Shown piece by piece: positions 28,415-36,752 of a stretch of DNA of 64,000 nucleotides (positions are counted from its first letter, which is position 1; each line of letters starts with the position of its first letter). Source of the DNA: CAVVIH01 sp963748295 (GTDB lineage Bacteria; Acidobacteriota; Vicinamibacteria; Vicinamibacterales; 2-12-FULL-66-21); assembly GCA_963748295.1 (NCBI GenBank), contig CAVVIH010000001.1, positions 496,001 through 560,000 on the forward strand, written 5' to 3'. The notes under the pieces are model-generated. The model was not told the origin of the DNA. It saw only the letters and a program-made list of their open reading frames with translations, and did not search any database. The translations under genes and the position numbers were made by a program.

Positions 28415-29787
28415 CGTTCGCGCGACGCGCTGTCGGTCGACGCGCGTGCGCCGATGACGACATCCTGGCGCTGATCGTCGAACGTGATGCGCTGGCCGGT
28501 CTGCAGCGCCGCGATCGTCATGCAGAGCGCCACCGAGTGGCTGTAGCCCGCCTCGATGCTCGCGTTCGGCGTCTTGCGGCTGCGCACGCACTCCATCCAG
28601 TTGCGCATGTTCGCGCCGGTGCCATCGTCCGTGCCGGTGTTCGCGTCGGTGACGGTCTTTTCCGCGACGGCAGTCAGCGAACGCTTCGCGAGCTGGTTGG
28701 GCTTCATGCCCATTGCCTTCGCGTGGTTCTCCGCCAGCCCGCCCTCCGGCGTGATCTCGCCGGTGTCGAGATTCAACGTGCCGCCGTTCGAGAAGTACAG
28801 CTCCTTGACGTCGCCCGCCTGGTTCGTCATCCGCGAGCTGTAGACGACCTGGAACCCCTTCGACGGATCGTTCAACGGGCCGTAATCGAACACCGCGGTC
28901 ATCGTGTCGTAGTTCTTGCGGCCGTCGTGCCAGAAATAGATGCCGCCGTTGGCGACAACGCTCCGCGGCCTCGGCAGTTCGGCGAACCAGTGCACGGTAT
29001 CGATCTGGTGGACCATCCATTGATCCGGAATGCCCGACGAATACGGCCAGAACAACCGGAATTCGAGGTGCTTGCGCGCGTCGAACGGTTCGTAGGGGCG
29101 ATTCAGGAGGAAGCGCTTCCAGTCCGTGTCCTGCTCGCGCAGCTGGCTCACGAGCTTCGGGCGCCGCCAGCGGCCAGGCTGGTTCACGTTCCAGGTCATC
29201 TCCGCCATGACGATCTGGCCGAACTCACCCGACTTGATGAAATCGTAGGCGCGCTGATACTTCGTCGAGCTCCGGCGCTGCGTGCCGATCTGCACGATTT
29301 TCCCGGTCTCCTTGACGGCCGCCCTGATCGCGCGCGCATCGGCCATCGTGTTGGCCATCGGCTTTTCGACGTAGGCATCGCGTCCCGCGCGGAGCGCTTC
29401 GACGCCGTGCAGCGCGTGCTGGAAGTCGGCGGTCGCGATGATCACCGCATCGACATCCTTGCGGTCGTACAGCTCGTCGTTGTTCCGGCACAGCTCCGGC
29501 CGCTTGCCGATCGTCTTTTCGAGGAATGCCGCGCCTTCCTCGCGCCGGACGCTCCAGATGTCCGACAGCGCCACGATCTCGAAGTTCATGTCGGCCGCGT
29601 GCTTCTTGAACGCCGGGATGAGCGCATCGCGCGACCGGTCGGAGAACCCGACGATGCCGACGCGGACGCGATCGTTGGCGCCGATGATGCGCGTCTGCGA
29701 GGACGCCGGCCCCGCAAACGCCAGGCCCGCCGCCCCGGCGCCCGCAACCTTGATGAACTCTCGCCGCGAGGAGCGAAGGATGGACAT
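28411..29787 (-). CDS. Gfo/Idh/MocA-family oxidoreductase with Tat signal
   Basis: This is a 458-residue exported oxidoreductase. The N-terminus SSRREFIKVAGAGAAGLAFA is a classic twin-arginine signal. The Rossmann motif is RVGIVGFSDRSRDALIPA (a variant of the usual glycine pattern), the catalytic stretch is YVEKPMANTMADARAI near 135, and the C-terminal domain has IPDQWMVHQIDTVHWFAELP with the conserved His. Folded export by Tat fits a protein that keeps NAD(P) bound. It is followed at 4-bp overlap by a cytoplasmic Gfo/Idh and preceded 33 bp upstream by a DUF1080 gene. With these it probably oxidises a glycoside at C3 before cleavage. Confidence 0.88.
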   Translation of the reverse strand: MSILRSSRREFIKVAGAGAAGLAFAGPASSQTRIIGANDRVRVGIVGFSDRSRDALIPAFKKHAADMNFEIVALSDIWSVRREEGAAFLEKTIGKRPELCRNNDELYDRKDVDAVIIATADFQHALHGVEALRAGRDAYVEKPMANTMADARAIRAAVKETGKIVQIGTQRRSSTKYQRAYDFIKSGEFGQIVMAEMTWNVNQPGRWRRPKLVSQLREQDTDWKRFLLNRPYEPFDARKHLEFRLFWPYSSGIPDQWMVHQIDTVHWFAELPRPRSVVANGGIYFWHDGRKNYDTMTAVFDYGPLNDPSKGFQVVYSSRMTNQAGDVKELYFSNGGTLNLDTGEITPEGGLAENHAKAMGMKPNQLAKRSLTAVAEKTVTDANTGTDDGTGANMRNWMECVRSRKTPNASIEAGYSHSVALCMTIAALQTGQRITFDDQRQDVVIGARASTDSASRER

Positions 29788-29820
29788 ATAGCCCTCTCTG
29801 TTTTGATGTCGCCGCAGCCG

Positions 29821-30555
29821 TTACGTGCTCGTCTTCCGAATCTTCACGTTGCGGTACCAGACGCGGTCCCCGTGGTCCTGCAGAAGGATATGCCCTTTCT
29901 GCAGTTTTCCAAACCGCTCGATGCCCTTGAACTTGCTCTGATCGACCGCCGCCTGCAGCTCGGGGGTTTCGAGCTGATACTGCAGCACTTTCGTGCCGTT
30001 CAGCCAGTGTTCGACGGTCTTGCCGCGTACGACGATGCGCGAGGCGTTGAACTCGCCGGCGGGCTTGAGCGGCCGGTTGGAGGCGGCGAGTACGTCGTAG
30101 AACGCTGACGTCTGCCGCTTCGGGCCCACCTTCGCATCGGGGTGCCGCTCGTCGTCGATGATCTGGTACTCGTGGCCGATCGCCGTGTCGCGATCCTCCA
30201 GCACGAAATATTTCACGCCGCTGTTGCCGGCCTGCGCCACGCGCCACTCGAGCGTCAGCTCGAAGTTGTCGTAGGTGTCGGTGGTAATCAGGTCGAGCGC
30301 CCCACGCGTGTCCTTTCCATCGCTCGGATCCACCGTGAGCATCCCGTCCTGGACCTTCCAGCGCGTGCTTGCGGCGTCGCTGCGCTTGTAGCCGCGCCAC
30401 CCCGATAGCGTCGAGCCGTCGAACAGCAGCGTCCACCCTGCACGTTTCTCGTCGTCGCTGAGACGGTTCGGCGCCGTGGGCGACCCTTTCTGCAGCGATG
30501 CGACCGACGCGGTCGTGCCGATTACAGCGAATACGAACGGAGCGAAGATGCGCAT
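29821..30555 (-). CDS. DUF1080 (3-keto-glycoside hydrolase/lyase-like) protein, exported
   Basis: This 244-residue protein has a Sec signal (MRIFAPFVFAVIGTTASVAS) and one DUF1080 domain: GWTLLFDGSTLSGWRGY near 40, the NFELTLEWRVAQAGNSGVKY strand pair near 100, and a final GHILLQDHGDRVWYRNVKIR. This last motif is strongly conserved in the family. DUF1080 proteins work with Gfo/Idh dehydrogenases on 3-keto-sugars. The gene sits between an isomerase/epimerase-like gene and a Tat-exported Gfo/Idh in one minus-strand run. It is more canonical than the DUF1080 protein at 6889-7761. Confidence 0.88.
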   Translation of the reverse strand: MRIFAPFVFAVIGTTASVASLQKGSPTAPNRLSDDEKRAGWTLLFDGSTLSGWRGYKRSDAASTRWKVQDGMLTVDPSDGKDTRGALDLITTDTYDNFELTLEWRVAQAGNSGVKYFVLEDRDTAIGHEYQIIDDERHPDAKVGPKRQTSAFYDVLAASNRPLKPAGEFNASRIVVRGKTVEHWLNGTKVLQYQLETPELQAAVDQSKFKGIERFGKLQKGHILLQDHGDRVWYRNVKIRKTST

Positions 30556-30564
30556 GTCGAGTTC

Positions 30565-30610
30565 CTCGAGCGCCGAGCGCCCAGCGCCGAACGCCGAACG
30601 CCGAACGCCG
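30565..30610. repeat. GCGCCGAAC tandem repeat
   Basis: Three CCGAACG(C) copies after three GCGCC(C/G)A words fill the gap between the isomerase and DUF1080 genes. The same word occurs at 44075-44115 and 59862-59882. Confidence 0.75.
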
Positions 30611-30614
30611 GGTC

Positions 30615-31520
30615 TTAAATCTTAATCCCGAGCTTTTCGAGATAGTCCTTGGCGATAACCGCGGAATCCTTCGGAGTCCTGACACCGTCCGGCACTTTAT
30701 CCAGCTCGACGATCGCCCACCCTTTGAAGCCGACGGCGTTGAGCGCGTCGAGCACGCCTTTGAGATTCACCTTGCCGCGTCCGAGCTCGACGAAGCGGTA
30801 CGAGCGCGACAGGTCGCCGGTGGCGCCCGGAATCGGCGTCTCCAGATCCTTGATGTGCAGGAACAGGAGCCGGTCGCGGTATTCCTTGACCGCGGCCACC
30901 GGATCGCCGCCGCCCATCTGGTAATGCGCCGTGTCCAGCTCCAGCTTGACGAACTTCGGATCCGCGGCGCCGAGAACCGCGCGCACTTCCTCGGGGCGCT
31001 CGCCGAGGTTGTTCATGTGGTTGTGATACCCCAGCGGCACGCCGAGGTCGGCGGTCCGCTTGCCGATTTCGGTCAGCAGCTTGCCCATCCGCTCGAAATC
31101 CGCGGGCACGATGGCGCGCTTCGGCCGCTCGTCGGTGACCTGCAGGTACAGCCCGCCAACGTCTCGGACGAATTTCGCGTTCCCCGTGTGCTTCGCGATC
31201 TCTTCCTTCTCGACCGCGGGATCGAGCCGCACGTTTCCGCTCGACAACGCCACCATCGTCAGGCGGTGCTTTGCGAGCAGATCCTTGAGCGCGCCCGGCT
31301 TGTCCCCGAACTTCTCGATGATTGGCGAGCGAAGCTGGATGCCCTTGAAGCCGACCGCGGCGACCTCTTCGATCGCCTTGAGGTCGTCGCCCTCCCACGT
31401 GATGGCGGCGTAACCGAACTTGATGTCGCCCGCCGGAACAGCGGCGAAGGCATGCCGGCTGAACACGGTCGCGGCGCCCGTGGCTCCGATTGTGGCAATG
31501 AAGTCGCGGCGTGAAATCAT
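30615..31520 (-). CDS. Sugar phosphate isomerase/epimerase-like TIM-barrel protein with Tat signal
   Basis: This is a 301-residue xylose-isomerase-like (AP endonuclease 2 family) TIM barrel. ATG 31520 opens a Tat signal, ISRRDFIATIGATGAATVFS. Typical stretches are IKFGYAAITWEGDDLKAIEE, GVPLGYHNHMNNLGERPEEV with metal-binding His/Asn/Glu, and FVKLELDTAHYQMGGG followed by LLFLHIKDLE. Exported members accompany Gfo/Idh and DUF1080 proteins in glycan loci, where they are thought to isomerise or eliminate from keto-sugars. The longer open frame to 31556 lacks the signal context. It leads the four-gene minus-strand run 31520-27353. Confidence 0.87.
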   Translation of the reverse strand: MISRRDFIATIGATGAATVFSRHAFAAVPAGDIKFGYAAITWEGDDLKAIEEVAAVGFKGIQLRSPIIEKFGDKPGALKDLLAKHRLTMVALSSGNVRLDPAVEKEEIAKHTGNAKFVRDVGGLYLQVTDERPKRAIVPADFERMGKLLTEIGKRTADLGVPLGYHNHMNNLGERPEEVRAVLGAADPKFVKLELDTAHYQMGGGDPVAAVKEYRDRLLFLHIKDLETPIPGATGDLSRSYRFVELGRGKVNLKGVLDALNAVGFKGWAIVELDKVPDGVRTPKDSAVIAKDYLEKLGIKI

Positions 31521-31566
31521 GGCGCCAATTGTGTCAGGCGTGCGGCCGTTCGGCAAAAGGGTCCCG

Positions 31567-32577
31567 TTACGCTCGAACCGATGAGCCTCGGACGACCAGG
31601 CACGGCGGGATGACGACCCGCTGGAACGGCCCGTCCGGGTTCGGCCCCATCTGATCCAACAGCAGTTCGGCCGCGCGGCGGCCCTGTTCTTCCTTCGACC
31701 AGCTCACCGTCGTGAGCGGCACCCGCAGAAGATCTCCATATTTGACGTCGCCGGCGCCGACGACCGCAATGTCGTTCGGAACGCTGAGGCCGGCTTCCCA
31801 TACCGCTTTCATCGCGCCGATGGCCGCCGGGTCGTTTGCCGCGAACACGGCATCGATCGCGGGACGCGGCTCGAGCGCCAGCAGTTGCTTCATCGCGCGA
31901 TACCCATCGGCTTCCATGAAACCGGCGCGCACGATCCACTCCGAACGCGGCTTCAGACCGTGTGAGCGCAGGGCGGCGAGATAACCGGTCTCGCGCCGTT
32001 TTGCGTGCAGCACGGGCGGGCCGCCGATATGCGCCACCGCCCGTCGTCCTGTCCGGATCAAGTGATCCGCGGCCAGCCGTCCGACTTCCTCGTCGTCCGT
32101 GATCACGCGATGGCAGTCGACGCCGGGGTGATCGTCGCGGTCGATCAGCACCAGCGCGCAGCCGCGGCGGGCTACCTGCTTGAGCACGTCGGTGTTGCCC
32201 GACGCGTGCGCCGAGGCGAGCACGATCCCGTCGACTTGCCGCGCGCGAAGCATGTCCAGCTCTGAACGCTCCTTGCCCGGGTTCTCACCCGAGCTGCAGA
32301 GCAGGAGGCCGTAGCCGCGTGCGCTCATGACCGGCTCGATGCCGGCGACGATCTCGACGAAGAACGAGTGCATGAGATCCGGGATCACCACGCCAAGCGT
32401 GTGGGTGCGCTTGAGCGACAGGCTTCTCGCGACCGCGTTGGGGCGGTAGCCGAGCCGCGCGACGTGTTGAAGCACGCGGGCGCGGGTTTCGGCGCCGATG
32501 TCGGGCTGGTCGTTGAGGACCTTGGAGACGGTGGTCACTGAGACGCCCAGGTCGGCCGCGATCCGCTTCATGGTCAT
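31567..32577 (-). CDS. LacI-family transcriptional regulator
   Basis: This is a 336-residue repressor with an N-terminal LacI helix-turn-helix (MKRIAADLGVSVTTVSKVLN) and hinge (RLGYRPNAVARSL). A periplasmic-binding-protein-like sensor domain follows: LGVVIPDLMHSFFVEIVAGI, CALVLIDRDDHPGVDC, VFAANDPAAIGAMKAVWEAG. ATG 32577 is preferred, with GGGGAA about nine bases upstream; a TTG at 32592 reads only leader DNA. It diverges from the TonB receptor gene, and the 132 bp between them hold a perfect inverted repeat (32596-32624). It probably controls itself and the receptor, perhaps also the downstream exported sugar-modification genes. The effector is unknown. Confidence 0.93.
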   Translation of the reverse strand: MTMKRIAADLGVSVTTVSKVLNDQPDIGAETRARVLQHVARLGYRPNAVARSLSLKRTHTLGVVIPDLMHSFFVEIVAGIEPVMSARGYGLLLCSSGENPGKERSELDMLRARQVDGIVLASAHASGNTDVLKQVARRGCALVLIDRDDHPGVDCHRVITDDEEVGRLAADHLIRTGRRAVAHIGGPPVLHAKRRETGYLAALRSHGLKPRSEWIVRAGFMEADGYRAMKQLLALEPRPAIDAVFAANDPAAIGAMKAVWEAGLSVPNDIAVVGAGDVKYGDLLRVPLTTVSWSKEEQGRRAAELLLDQMGPNPDGPFQRVVIPPCLVVRGSSVRA

Positions 32578-32595
32578 GGATATATTCCCCAAGTG

Positions 32596-32624
32596 TAACG
32601 GTAAAGGCGTTTACTTTACCGTTA
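32596..32624. promoter_or_regulatory. Candidate LacI-family operator (nested inverted repeats)
   Basis: TAACGGTAAAG (32596-32606) is repeated exactly inverted as CTTTACCGTTA (32614-32624) around a 7-bp spacer. A second, shorter palindrome GTAAAGGCGTTTAC (32601-32614) overlaps it and has the LacI-family GTAAA-N4-TTTAC form. The site lies 19 bp upstream of the lacI-type start codon and 86 bp upstream of the receptor. Confidence 0.7.
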
Positions 32625-32709
32625 AAGCCATGCTATCTCACCCCTACTGGAAGCGCGTCCACCCGGCCGCCGGCGCCCGGGAAACGTTCGATGCCAAGGA
32701 GGAACGTCG

Positions 32710-35700
32710 ATGTTGCGCAACACCACGGGCATCCTGTGTCTCGCCGCCCTGCTCGCCACCGCGTCGGCGTCTGCGCAGACGTCGATGGGGGGCGTCAGCG
32801 GCATGGTCGTCGATTCGAGCGGCGCCAGGGTTCCTGGCGCCGCGGTCACGCTGACGAACACCGCGACGAACGTCGCGAACGTTCGCCAGACCAACGACTC
32901 CGGCTTTTACACGTTCGTCAACGTCCGTCCGGGATCGTACACCGTGACGGTGGAGCTTCAGGGCTTCACGAAGGCCTCGGTTGAAACCTTCACCGTTGGC
33001 GTCAACGAGACGGTTGCGCGAAACGTGACCCTCCAGGTCGGCGCGCTGACCGAAACGACGGTCGTGAAGAGCCAGTCGGAGTTGATCCAGACCTCCTCGG
33101 CGGAGCTTGGAACGGTGGTCGAGGAGAAGGTCATTCGCGATCTGCCGCTGCAGGGACGCAACTTCACCCAGCTGCTGCTGCTGACTCCCGGCGTCAATCC
33201 GATTTCCACGGCGCAGGGGCCGCAGCAGGAGACGGCCATCAACAGCTTCGAGGGCAACTCCGGCATTCCCGGCGGGCTGATCGTGAACGCCTCGATTCAG
33301 GGCCAGCAGAACCGCTCAAAGGTTTATTACATGGACGGGATCATCAACACGAGCGTGCGCTCCGGCACCTACGTCGCGCTGCCCGACATCGATTCCCTCC
33401 AGGAGTTCAAGGTCCAGGCGCAGAGCGACAAGGCGGAATTCGGCGGCGTCACCGGCGGCGTCGTCAACATGACGTCGAAGTCCGGCACGAACCGCTTTGG
33501 CGGTTCGACCTTCGGCTACTTCCGCAACGAGAGCCTGGCGGCCCGCAATCCGTTCCGCGACTCGCAGGTGAGCAAGCACCCCGACTTCCGCCAGTCGCAG
33601 TTCGGCGCGAACTTCGGCGGGCCGATCTTCAAGGGCAAGACGTTCTTCTTCGGGTCCTATGACGGCTGGCGCTACCGTGATTTCGCGGACATCAACATCA
33701 CGACGCCGACCACGCGGGAGCTGGCGGGCGATTTTTCGCAGAGCTTCCATCGCCGCATCATCTACAACCCGTACTCGACGCGCGTGGAGAACGGCAGGCT
33801 CGTCCGCGATCCGTTTCCGAACAACATCATCCCGCCGGAGCTGATCTCGGCGACGATGCAGTCGTTTCTGCGGACGTACATGGTGCAGCCGAACATTCCC
33901 GGGAACGTGGCGCAGAACTTCCGGATGGCGCGCGAGCAGGAGAACAACTCGAACTCGTTCCAGGGCCGGGTGGATCATCACTTCTCGAACAACGACAACA
34001 TCTTCGTTCGCTGGACCGAGCGGCGGATCAGCGGGTTCATCCCGAGAGGAGACCGCGGATTCCAGGAGCCGGATTCGATCAATCGCAACGTCGGCGGCGG
34101 ATGGTTCCACACGTTCTCGCCGACCATGGTGCTCGAGGTCCGCGGCGGACTGGCGACCCAGCCCACCGAGGACGCGCCGTTCCTCCACGAGCTGGGCGTC
34201 GCGCCGCAGCAGGCGCTGAATCTGCCGGAAATCGATCGCTTTTACGGCTACATCGTCTCGGGGTTGACGACACCCTGGACCAACATGCCGAACCTCGGCG
34301 AGCAGGGTCCGCGCGGCCGCGAGAACCCGAACTGGAACGCGGCGACCGACTTCACCTGGCTGAGGGGCCGGCACAATCTGAAGTTCGGCTTCCAGATGCT
34401 GCAGATCTCGCGTCTGCAGAAGAACCAGTTCGGGCAGATGGACTTCAGCGCGGAGTCGACGCGGAATCCGCAATCGACGAGCAACACGGGTGATCCGGTG
34501 GCGTCGGCGCTCCTCGGGCTGCCGTCCCGCATTCAGGGCTTCGTGCCCGATCTGGGCTACATCGATTTCAAGACGTCGACGTTGTCGGGTTACGTGCAGG
34601 ACCAGTGGTCGATCAAGTCGAACCTGACGCTGACCTACGGCCTTCGCTACGACTACGTCACGCGCGCGGCCGGCAACTACGGTCTGCAGAGCGGCCCGGA
34701 TATGAAGACCGGCGAGTGGCTGCTCGCGCTCACCGAGATGCCGCCCGTCTGCAGCGGGCAGGCGCCGCCGTGCCTGCCAGCGCCGCTGCCGCAGATTCCG
34801 TTCAACCAGTTCATCCGCGTCACCGGGGACGTGGACAACATCCTGAAGCCGATCACGGACAACTGGGGACCGCGGGCCGGCGTGGCGTGGCAGATCTCCC
34901 CGAGCATGGTCGTCCGCAGCGGCTACTCGCTGATGTGGGACTCGATGGTCTCGCGGAGCCAGTACGGCCAGCATCAGTTCGAGAGCTGGGGATGGCCGCA
35001 GTTCTCGGGCATCGACACCGGCACCATCAACACCGAGAGCGGACCGATCGTGCGCATCGAGGATGTCGATTCGCTGCCGTTTGCGGCGCCGCGTCCGCAC
35101 CCGTGGAACAGCAGCGGCTTCTTCAACGATCCGGATCGCAAGAACGCCTACTCGCATCAGTGGCACGTCGAGCTGCAGCGTGAAATCACCAACGACACGA
35201 TGGTCGCGGCAGCCTACGTCGGCAGCTACAACGGCCGTCTCGAGTACGCCGGCAAGGCGTCGTCGCCGGCGGTTCCAGGTGTCGACCCGGCGACCGGGCG
35301 GCGGCTGCTGGCGGCCGAGCGCGACGCGCTGCGTCCGTGGCCGCACAACGTCGGCACGTTCACCTACTCCGACGACATCGGCATGTCGAAGTACAACGCG
35401 CTGCAACTCCGGGCGCAGCGCCGGTTCGCCGGCGATCTGGCGAGCAACGTCTCCTACACGTTCTCGCGGTCGGAGGACACGAGCAGCGGATGGTTCAATG
35501 TGGAGAACGGCATCGGCGGCGGCGCCGGCGGCGTGCAGAACTACTGGGACATCGACTCCAATCGAGCGATCTCCGGATACGACATCCCGCACATCTTCAC
35601 CTGGTCGACGGTGTGGGAGCTGCCGGTCGGCCGCGGCAAGCGGTGGATGACCGACGGCGTGCTGTCGTACGTGCTCGGCAACTGGCAGCTGAACTGGATG

Positions 35701-36117
35701 CTGCTCGCGCGTTCGGGTCAGCCGTTCACCGTCACCGTCGACGGCGATCCCGCGAACATCGGCCAGACGAACTACGCGCGCGCCAATCTGGTCGGCAACC
35801 CCGAGGTGGACAATCCGACGACGGACCGCTGGTTCGATACGACCGCCTTTGCGGCGCCGGTGAACGCGTTCGGCGACTCCGGCCGCAACATCCTTCGTGC
35901 GCCGGGGTACTGGACGGTCGACATGGGCCTGCAGAAGAACATCCCGTTCGGCAACACGCGGAACCTGCAGATCCGCGTCGAAGCGTTCAACGTGTTCAAC
36001 CACATCAACCTGGGGAATCCCGGAGTTGCGCTCAACGCGCCGGCGTCATTCGGGAGGATCACGTCGATGTCGGGCCGTCCGCGGCAGCTGCAGTTTGGCG
36101 GGAGGCTGCTCTTCTAA
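32710..36117 (+). CDS. TonB-dependent receptor with N-terminal carboxypeptidase-like domain (Oar-like)
   Basis: This intact 1135-residue outer-membrane transporter has a signal peptide in residues 1-23 (ending ATASASAQT). A carboxypeptidase-regulatory-like Ig domain (about 27-110) includes VDSSGARVPGAAVTLTN and DSGFYTFVNVRPGSY. The plug carries VIRDLPLQGRNFTQLLLLTP and VNMTSKSGTNRFGGSTFGYF. The beta barrel extends to a C-terminal LQFGGRLLF whose last Phe fits Bam recognition. Size and layout match SusC-independent Oar-like receptors abundant in Acidobacteriota. It is divergent from a LacI regulator, so a carbohydrate ligand is likely. It is uninterrupted, unlike the receptor at the left edge, and is followed by a large repeat array. 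Confidence 0.93.
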   Translation: MLRNTTGILCLAALLATASASAQTSMGGVSGMVVDSSGARVPGAAVTLTNTATNVANVRQTNDSGFYTFVNVRPGSYTVTVELQGFTKASVETFTVGVNETVARNVTLQVGALTETTVVKSQSELIQTSSAELGTVVEEKVIRDLPLQGRNFTQLLLLTPGVNPISTAQGPQQETAINSFEGNSGIPGGLIVNASIQGQQNRSKVYYMDGIINTSVRSGTYVALPDIDSLQEFKVQAQSDKAEFGGVTGGVVNMTSKSGTNRFGGSTFGYFRNESLAARNPFRDSQVSKHPDFRQSQFGANFGGPIFKGKTFFFGSYDGWRYRDFADINITTPTTRELAGDFSQSFHRRIIYNPYSTRVENGRLVRDPFPNNIIPPELISATMQSFLRTYMVQPNIPGNVAQNFRMAREQENNSNSFQGRVDHHFSNNDNIFVRWTERRISGFIPRGDRGFQEPDSINRNVGGGWFHTFSPTMVLEVRGGLATQPTEDAPFLHELGVAPQQALNLPEIDRFYGYIVSGLTTPWTNMPNLGEQGPRGRENPNWNAATDFTWLRGRHNLKFGFQMLQISRLQKNQFGQMDFSAESTRNPQSTSNTGDPVASALLGLPSRIQGFVPDLGYIDFKTSTLSGYVQDQWSIKSNLTLTYGLRYDYVTRAAGNYGLQSGPDMKTGEWLLALTEMPPVCSGQAPPCLPAPLPQIPFNQFIRVTGDVDNILKPITDNWGPRAGVAWQISPSMVVRSGYSLMWDSMVSRSQYGQHQFESWGWPQFSGIDTGTINTESGPIVRIEDVDSLPFAAPRPHPWNSSGFFNDPDRKNAYSHQWHVELQREITNDTMVAAAYVGSYNGRLEYAGKASSPAVPGVDPATGRRLLAAERDALRPWPHNVGTFTYSDDIGMSKYNALQLRAQRRFAGDLASNVSYTFSRSEDTSSGWFNVENGIGGGAGGVQNYWDIDSNRAISGYDIPHIFTWSTVWELPVGRGKRWMTDGVLSYVLGNWQLNWMLLARSGQPFTVTVDGDPANIGQTNYARANLVGNPEVDNPTTDRWFDTTAFAAPVNAFGDSGRNILRAPGYWTVDMGLQKNIPFGNTRNLQIRVEAFNVFNHINLGNPGVALNAPASFGRITSMSGRPRQLQFGGRLLF

Positions 36118-36752
36118 GACGCGGATCTGCCCCGGATGTTTAACGGGACGCGGATCTGCACGGATGCTTAACGGAACGCGGATCTGCACGGATATCTAAC
36201 GGGGCGCGGATCTGGGCGGATCGTTGTTCTCACCGGGAACCGGATCGGCGCGGATGTTTAACGGAAACGCGGATCGGCACGGAGATGTGACGGAACGCGG
36301 ATTCTGCACGGAGATTTAACGAAACGCGGATCTGCACGGATGTCTAACGGGGCGCGGATCTGGGCGGATCGTTTGTTATCCACGGAACGCGGATCGGCGC
36401 GGATGTTTAACGGAGCCGCGGATCGGCACGGAGATTTGACGGAACGCGGATCTGGGCGGATCATTTGTTTCGTTAAGGAGCCGATCCGCGTAAAATCCGC
36501 GTTCTCTCAAGAACGACCGATCCGCGTGAATCCGCGTTTCGTTAAAAAACCGCGTAAATCCGCGTTTCGAAAAAAAATCCGCGTAAATCCGCGTCTCGTT
36601 AAGAACAGCTCGATCCGCGCGAATCCGCGTTTCGTGAAAAGATCCGCGTAAATCCGCGTTTCGTAAGAAATCAGCGTAAATCCGCGTCTCGCAACAAAAT
36701 CCGCGTAAATCCGCGCCTTGTTAAGAACGGCCGATCCGTGTAAATCCGCGTC
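36118..36752. repeat. Convergent arrays of a ~28-bp repeat
   Basis: Twelve units of about 28-35 bp (core ACGCGGATCTGCACGGAT then TTTAACGGA) run from 36118 to 36477. Nine inverted relatives (core GATCCGCGTAAATCCGCG then TTTCGTTAAGAA) run from 36481 to 36752. The forward half shows higher-order repetition: units 3-6 and 8-11 have the same succession of variants. There is no gene and no unique spacers. The array ends at the stop codon of the M24 gene. Confidence 0.9.

Noticed and set aside
27353..29020. 555-codon minus-strand frame running through two Gfo/Idh genes
   Set aside because: Its first ~200 codons are out-of-frame within the upstream Gfo/Idh gene; the real start is TTG 28414.
33316..36003. 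895-codon open frame on the minus strand inside the intact TonB receptor gene
   Set aside because: It is a GC-rich antisense shadow. The plus-strand frame has clear receptor domains and signal peptide; the antisense protein is Arg/Val-rich with no recognisable motif.
36118..36752. CRISPR array
   Set aside because: Units are contiguous and degenerate with no unique spacers, the array reverses direction halfway, and no cas gene is nearby.
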